Assembly: GCA_036524675.1 (NCBI GenBank)
Contig: DATDBU010000175.1
Coordinates: forward strand, 1-11,920
Direction: 5' to 3'
Length of the DNA stretch: 11,920 nt
From: DATDAW01 sp036524675
Lineage (GTDB): Bacteria; Verrucomicrobiota; Verrucomicrobiia; Chthoniobacterales; DASVRZ01
Shown: piece by piece, positions 8,612 to 11,920 of the stretch
Numbering within the stretch: the first letter of the stretch is position 1
Layout of the letters: every line of letters begins with the position of its first letter
Program-made: the position numbers and the translations under genes
The notes under the pieces: generated by a model
Seen by the model: the letters and a program-made list of their open reading frames with translations, nothing else
What the model was told of the DNA's origin: nothing
Database searches by the model: none

Positions 8612-9444
8612 TGCTGCGGCGCTGGTGGCAGAGACTCAGCCTTCACCGCGTTGTACACGGCGTTGTAAACTGCGTGAAGATTTGGAACTGCTACCACCAC
8701 AAGTGTATATTCAGGCGACGCTTGCTCCGGCACCTTTAGAAGCTCCGCGTCCAAAAGGTTCGAGGAGATGACAGCGACGGCGCGAAACCGCTTTGTAGCG
8801 GGGGGGTTGTCGGTCGTGTTGATGAACCGATTGAGGTGGGCCAGTTGCACTACGCCCAGCGGTTCAGCAAGTGCCCGTTCCTTAAGCCATTGCAGGGTCC
8901 GCGATAGGCGGCTTGTGCGATCTTTGGCGCAATCCACTATGGTATCTTCGATTGGTGAAGAGCCGCCGTCGGTCGATTTCATCTTCACTTCAGCGCACAA
9001 GATTTCGTCCTGGTCGCTCGGTGCCGGCCATGTTGGCAGGATGAAGTGAACAACGTCCGAGCACGGAGCAGGTTTCGTACGGTCCTGCTTTAGACGCCAT
9101 CTCTTGGGTCCAAAAGCCGTGCGAGGCAAGGCTCGAGCAGCCTGATAAAAATAGATGAGAATTTCTCCGAAATCGCCCGCCATCGTTGCTCCCGCGTCAG
9201 GAAGCTTGGAATTTACGACCTGCGCTTGGCGGAATTCGACGGTGCCTTGAATTTCTGCTTCGAGTTGTTGTGCCCGCAACTGCACCGCTTCGTCTGACAC
9301 ATAACAACGTCGCACTGCATGAACCAATGCTGCTGCCCAGGTGCCTGCGTGCTCTGGCGTGACGCGAACAAGGACATGATGGGCCTCTATTTCGTGCGGA
9401 AACCATGCAATCACTTGCGCGGCCTCGATTCCGAGTTCCTGCAT
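8608..9444 (-). CDS. hamA: DUF1837 nuclease, Hachiman HamA-like
   Basis: This is a 278-residue protein with the layout of the DUF1837 nuclease family: GDFGEILIYFY at 90-100, an RLKQDRTK stretch at 117-124, SDVVHF at 129-134 and AEVKMK at 151-156, giving a PD-(D/E)xK-like set of E94, D130, E152 and K154. HamA proteins cut DNA once freed by HamB. The end overlaps the helicase start by four bases, as expected of a two-gene operon. The start is uncertain. The ATG at 9442-9444 sits 6 bases after the stop of the restriction remnant, in the same frame. A GTG at codon 11, preceded by a GAGG, could also serve. The first ~10 residues may therefore come from the recombination junction rather than the native gene. 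The C-terminus carries a small duplicated unit (AVYNAVYNAV) from a 12-base tandem repeat. AbpA is the alternative name for this family in other bacteria. Confidence 0.75.
   Translation of the reverse strand: MQELGIEAAQVIAWFPHEIEAHHVLVRVTPEHAGTWAAALVHAVRRCYVSDEAVQLRAQQLEAEIQGTVEFRQAQVVNSKLPDAGATMAGDFGEILIYFYQAARALPRTAFGPKRWRLKQDRTKPAPCSDVVHFILPTWPAPSDQDEILCAEVKMKSTDGGSSPIEDTIVDCAKDRTSRLSRTLQWLKERALAEPLGVVQLAHLNRFINTTDNPPATKRFRAVAVISSNLLDAELLKVPEQASPEYTLVVVAVPNLHAVYNAVYNAVKAESLPPAPQQ
8648..8671 (-). repeat. 12-base tandem duplication within the 3' end of the hamA-like gene
   Basis: GCGTTGTACACG is followed at once by GCGTTGTAAACT (plus strand), identical at 10 of 12 bases. It adds four residues in frame, so the protein reads AVYN twice near its C-terminus. 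Being a multiple of three, it does no damage to the frame. Confidence 0.7.
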
Positions 9445-9450
9445 GGTCTG

Positions 9451-9909
9451 CTATACCCGGAATACCGATGCGGTGTTCGGGGCGACTTCGGTCAGCCAGA
9501 TGGCCGTTTCCACTGCTTCGACCTGCCAGAAAAAGGGGCGAACGCCACCGAACTTGAATCCCCGCCAGTGTTGCAATAAGTGCGCGGTCTCGGGAGTGAC
9601 CTGCCATTGGCTGGGGTTCGGAAGGTTTCGCCAGGCATCGACGTTTTGCCGGACCTCATTGATGATGGAGGTCGGATCGTATTGCTGCGCTTTCGTCGAA
9701 AGTCCGCGACCCTCGTCGAAGACCATCTCCTCCTGCGCACCCGACTTCTTGCGTTTCTTCGGTTTCGGAATCGGGGTAATGAAATCTGCGCGACGGCGCG
9801 TTTCCTTGATGTCCTGCGTCGGCTGACCGGACGAATCCAGCTCCCAATGCCGTCGAGGATACTCGTAGGGCGAGTTCAGGATGGGGTGCTCGAAGAACGG
9901 ATTGGACAT
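9451..9909 (-). pseudogene. N-terminal remnant of a large type III-like (BPTD_3080 family) restriction enzyme
   Basis: The 152 codons read like the beginning of the BPTD_3080 family of restriction endonucleases as I remember it: a start with NPFFEHPILN, then FITPIPKPKKRKK at 44-56, YDPTSIINEVR at 77-87, and PFFWQVEAVETAIWLTEVAP at ~125-144. Full members are several hundred residues longer and carry a helicase motor just after this point. Here the family resemblance ends near 9478 and a TAG follows eight codons later. No Walker A or DEAD-like motif belonging to it is found in the window. The start is well supported: AGGA at 9917-9920 lies 7 bases before the ATG. The piece may still be translated and act as a leader for the hamA-like gene 6 bases on. 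The family name is from memory and cannot be checked here; the truncation follows if the name is right. Confidence 0.75.
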
Positions 9910-9916
9910 CCTGCAA

Positions 9917-9920
9917 TCCT
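9917..9920 (-). promoter_or_regulatory. Ribosome binding site of the restriction remnant
   Basis: AGGA on the minus strand with a 7-base spacer to the ATG at 9907-9909. This is the clearest ribosome site in the window and fixes the start of the remnant. It may also be the main entry point for ribosomes that reach the hamA-like gene. Confidence 0.55.
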
Positions 9921-9944
9921 ATTTCCCGTGGCTGTTTACGACGG

Positions 9945-9973
9945 CTCGCTGACATGAGTATGTCACAAGCGAG
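9945..9973. repeat. Inverted repeat across the candidate promoter
   Basis: The left arm is CTCGCTGACAT (9945-9955), the loop GAGT, and the right arm ATGTC (9960-9964) plus AGCGAG (9968-9973) with a 3-base bulge (ACA). All 11 bases of the left arm have partners. Its position over the -10 box fits an operator for a repressor, or a hairpin at the start of the transcript. I see no regulator gene in the window. Confidence 0.45.
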
Positions 9974-9986
9974 AATTGGATTTCAA
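9957..9986 (-). promoter_or_regulatory. Candidate promoter for the remnant-hamA-hamB unit
   Basis: On the minus strand, TTGAAA (9981-9986, five of six to the -35 consensus), an 18-base spacer, and CATACT (9957-9962, four of six to the -10). Transcription would begin near 9950, giving a leader of about 40 bases before the ATG at 9909. It reads toward the hamAB-like genes and would serve the whole unit. An inverted repeat lies across the -10 and the predicted start. Confidence 0.35.
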
Positions 9987-10339
9987 AGCCAGGACAACAT
10001 GCGGTTCCTTTGGTACTACCAGATTTCGGGGGAGACATTGGCAGGATATTTGGACAAATTGCTTCCAAAAAAGAAAGAAAATAATGATCTCGACGCACTG
10101 CTTTGTTTGCGTCGGGAGGCTGGATTACGATTTCGTTCGGGTGAAATTCGATCCGCTCGCTGTACTTCTTGGTTGAAGGAAGAGATAATGGAGCAACGTC
10201 ACGCCGCAGGCCGAAGCCGTCGAGTTCCGCGAATGTATATAAATGCTGCTTGGTGAGCTGCGCGGGACAACGAATTGATAAAGCTTGGAAAATACTAGCC
10301 CGCTGGCCACGGTCGCCCTAGGATAATCGCTGATCGACA

Positions 10340-11920
10340 ATGCCGTCATCACAACTACCCGGAGCCGTAAGCGTAGGTGATCCGGATCTTAAAAGAAGAG
10401 ATCACTCGATCCAAATGAACTCAGTATTCAGCACTGTCGATAGAGACAACCAAGCCCAACTGAAGCAGGTCCTTCAGGACGAGAAGAAGGCTTCCAAACT
10501 GGAAAATCTCGCGGCGGCGTTGCTCGGTCGGCTGCTTGATGTCCCGATTGCAGTCGCCAACTCAGGCTTCCAGCATGGCGGAGATGCCGGACCCTCCGGT
10601 AGACAAGGGCGGCGCTTTAGAATTGAGTGCAAGAAGTACAGTGACACGACGAGTCTCAGTGAACGCGAGTTGCTGGGCGAAATCGATCATGCCCTTTCGC
10701 GCGACCAGGCGCTCGAGGCGTGGCTGCTCGTCGCGACACGCAGCGTCTCAGAACAGCTTGAACTCAATCTCACGCAGAAGGGAGAAGAGCTTGGCGTGCC
10801 GGTGGTCATTCTCGATTGGAAGGATAGTGGCCTATGCTCACTCGCAGCGCTTTGTGCTTTCGCCCCCGACCTCGTTGAGGAGCTTTTCTCGCCGGAGGCA
10901 AGCGCGTTCGCTCGTTTGCTGCAACCGGCGTCAGCCGACGCTATCGATCAGATAAGGCGAAATCTTCAGTCTTGGAATCTCGGATTCGAGAGCCTCCGGA
11001 GGCAGTCGCACGCGAAACTCGAAGATATCTGGGGGTCACCCCGGAGATCAAAGGCAGAGCTGGGCCAAGATGCTGCCGGTGGTGCGCAACCGAAAAAGGT
11101 AAAGCGTGTCCACGTACACACCGCCATGGATAATTGGTGGAATGGGCCGGCAAAGTCGGACAGTCCGTTGGCTATTGTCGGATGGGAAGGCGTCGGCAAG
11201 ACTTGGGCCGCTCTCGATTGGTTGGTCGATCATCGAGGCGAACAACCCATCATTCTGATTGTGCCCTCGTCGGCAGCTGCCGGGCTGACGGGTATTTCCG
11301 AATCGACTGTGAAGCGCTTTCTTGCCGACCGTCTCTACGAACTTGGTGGCAAAAGGGATCAAGCGCATTGGCATCGCCGATTGGACTATCTCCTCAACCG
11401 TCCCGCAGACGAAGGCCCTGTTCTCACCGTCTTCTTTGATGGCCTCAATCAAGAACCCTCAGTGTCATGGCTCCAACTCCTCAAGGTGCTTCAAGGGCCG
11501 GCGTTTGAGGGAAAGGTTCGCGTCATCGTCAGTACGCGCTATCACCATCTGAATGACAGGCTTTCTAAACTCCGAAGTCTCGTTGTTCCACCGGTGCTCG
11601 TGGGGGTCGACCTGTACGACGCCGATCCAAGTGGCGAGCTCGATCAGATGTTGGCCTTCGAAGGTCTGACTCAAAACAATCTGCAATCCGACCTAATCGA
11701 ATTGGCCCGAACGCCGAGGCTTTTCAAACTGGTAGTCAGTTTTCGGGAACGCCTCGTAACAGCCGGTCAGGTGACTGTCCATCGGCTTCTCTGGGAATAC
11801 GGCCGCGACACGTTTGGGGAGCGCGCCACCGGTAGGTCCTTCAGCGAGAACGAGTGGCGCGACTGGCTGAAGGAGGTCGCTCAGTCCTACCGAGATGGTG
11901 TCCGCGATTTCTCGGTCAAG
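10340..11920 (+). CDS. PD-(D/E)xK nuclease-STAND P-loop NTPase, AVAST-like, 3' end cut by the window
   Basis: The frame is open from 10334 to the right edge, giving 527 residues with no stop. Residues ~50-160 form a restriction-like nuclease domain: E57, D82 in GGDAGP, and E96/K98 in IECKKY, then WLLVATRSV at 128-136 and VPVVILDW at 153-160. After a linker comes an NTPase with GWEGVGKT (281-288, Walker A), VLTVFFDGLN (361-370, Walker B with D367) and VIVSTRYHH (395-403, a sensor 1 type strand). The rest looks like the winged-helix part of a STAND protein. Such proteins sense a phage component through a C-terminal repeat domain, here outside the window, then assemble and switch on the nuclease. 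Two ATGs compete: 10340-10342 and 10415-10417 (residue 26). Neither has a well-spaced ribosome site (AGAAGAG is 14 bases before the second). I chose the first because the residues between look coding. It is transcribed away from the other modules and may be an independent system. Confidence 0.8.
   Translation, partial: MPSSQLPGAVSVGDPDLKRRDHSIQMNSVFSTVDRDNQAQLKQVLQDEKKASKLENLAAALLGRLLDVPIAVANSGFQHGGDAGPSGRQGRRFRIECKKYSDTTSLSERELLGEIDHALSRDQALEAWLLVATRSVSEQLELNLTQKGEELGVPVVILDWKDSGLCSLAALCAFAPDLVEELFSPEASAFARLLQPASADAIDQIRRNLQSWNLGFESLRRQSHAKLEDIWGSPRRSKAELGQDAAGGAQPKKVKRVHVHTAMDNWWNGPAKSDSPLAIVGWEGVGKTWAALDWLVDHRGEQPIILIVPSSAAAGLTGISESTVKRFLADRLYELGGKRDQAHWHRRLDYLLNRPADEGPVLTVFFDGLNQEPSVSWLQLLKVLQGPAFEGKVRVIVSTRYHHLNDRLSKLRSLVVPPVLVGVDLYDADPSGELDQMLAFEGLTQNNLQSDLIELARTPRLFKLVVSFRERLVTAGQVTVHRLLWEYGRDTFGERATGRSFSENEWRDWLKEVAQSYRDGVRDFSVK

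Larger units (their letters stand above)
9910..10339. other. Divergent intergenic region between the minus-strand genes and the STAND gene
   Basis: This 430-base region separates two divergent units. It is richer in A and T than the genes, with an A-rich run near 10068-10090 and TATATAAA at 10236-10243. On its left it holds the candidate promoter and inverted repeat described separately. A 100-codon plus-strand frame (9954-10256) crosses it, but it has no ribosome site and no recognisable motif, and a second frame (9976-10176) overlaps it. I do not call either a gene. GATAAT at 10322-10327 resembles a -10 box but has no matching -35. Confidence 0.5.

Noticed and set aside
7978..8739. 253-codon plus-strand frame
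   Set aside because: Long, but antisense to the hamB and hamA-like genes, and its composition is that of a reversed GC-rich gene.
9954..10256. 100-codon plus-strand frame in the divergent region
   Set aside because: No ribosome site, no motif I recognise, and it overlaps the candidate promoter and inverted repeat for the minus-strand unit. It could be real, but I cannot support it.
1..11920. CRISPR arrays, tRNA genes, insertion sequences
   Set aside because: No regularly spaced repeats, cloverleaf-like sequence, transposase or terminal inverted repeat was seen by eye.

Overview
This window is a dense stretch of a bacterial anti-phage defence island, judged from domain content alone. Coding DNA is moderately GC-rich, and the protein families resemble those of Proteobacteria, but nothing here fixes the genus. 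I see no rRNA, tRNA, CRISPR array, transposase or integrase.

Left to right: (1) 1-195, the non-coding left edge, with one 13-base direct repeat. (2) 196-2322, minus strand, a superfamily I (UvrD-like) helicase with a RelE-like N-terminal domain. It is broken by one in-frame TAA just after the DEAQD motif, and the frame is otherwise open, so I call it a pseudogene. (3) 2337-5456, minus, a 1039-residue single-chain SIR2-APAZ-short Argonaute. The SIR2 site looks intact and the PIWI slicer site looks dead, as expected for an NAD-depleting abortive defence protein. (4) 5457-5617, a spacer with a weak promoter candidate and a 12-base palindrome. (5) 5618-8611 and 8608-9444, minus, a Ski2-like helicase and a DUF1837 nuclease overlapping by ATGA, which is the layout of Hachiman (hamA-hamB). 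(6) 9451-9909, minus, the first ~144 codons of a large type III-like restriction enzyme, cut off before its helicase motifs. Its stop lies 6 bases before the hamA start, in the same frame. (7) 9910-10339, an AT-richer divergent intergenic region with a promoter candidate over an inverted repeat. (8) 10340-11920, plus, a gene running off the right edge with a PD-(D/E)xK nuclease domain followed by a STAND-type P-loop NTPase, similar in layout to AVAST-like sensors.

There are thus at least three separate defence modules (Argonaute, Hachiman-like, STAND nuclease) and two decayed genes. The minus-strand genes form two probable units: restriction remnant-hamA-hamB, then SIR2-Ago-helicase. The plus-strand STAND gene diverges from them. 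The remnant suggests hamAB was joined into an older restriction locus by recombination. The helicase lies 14 bases behind the Argonaute, which raises the question of whether it was a partner of the Argonaute before it broke.
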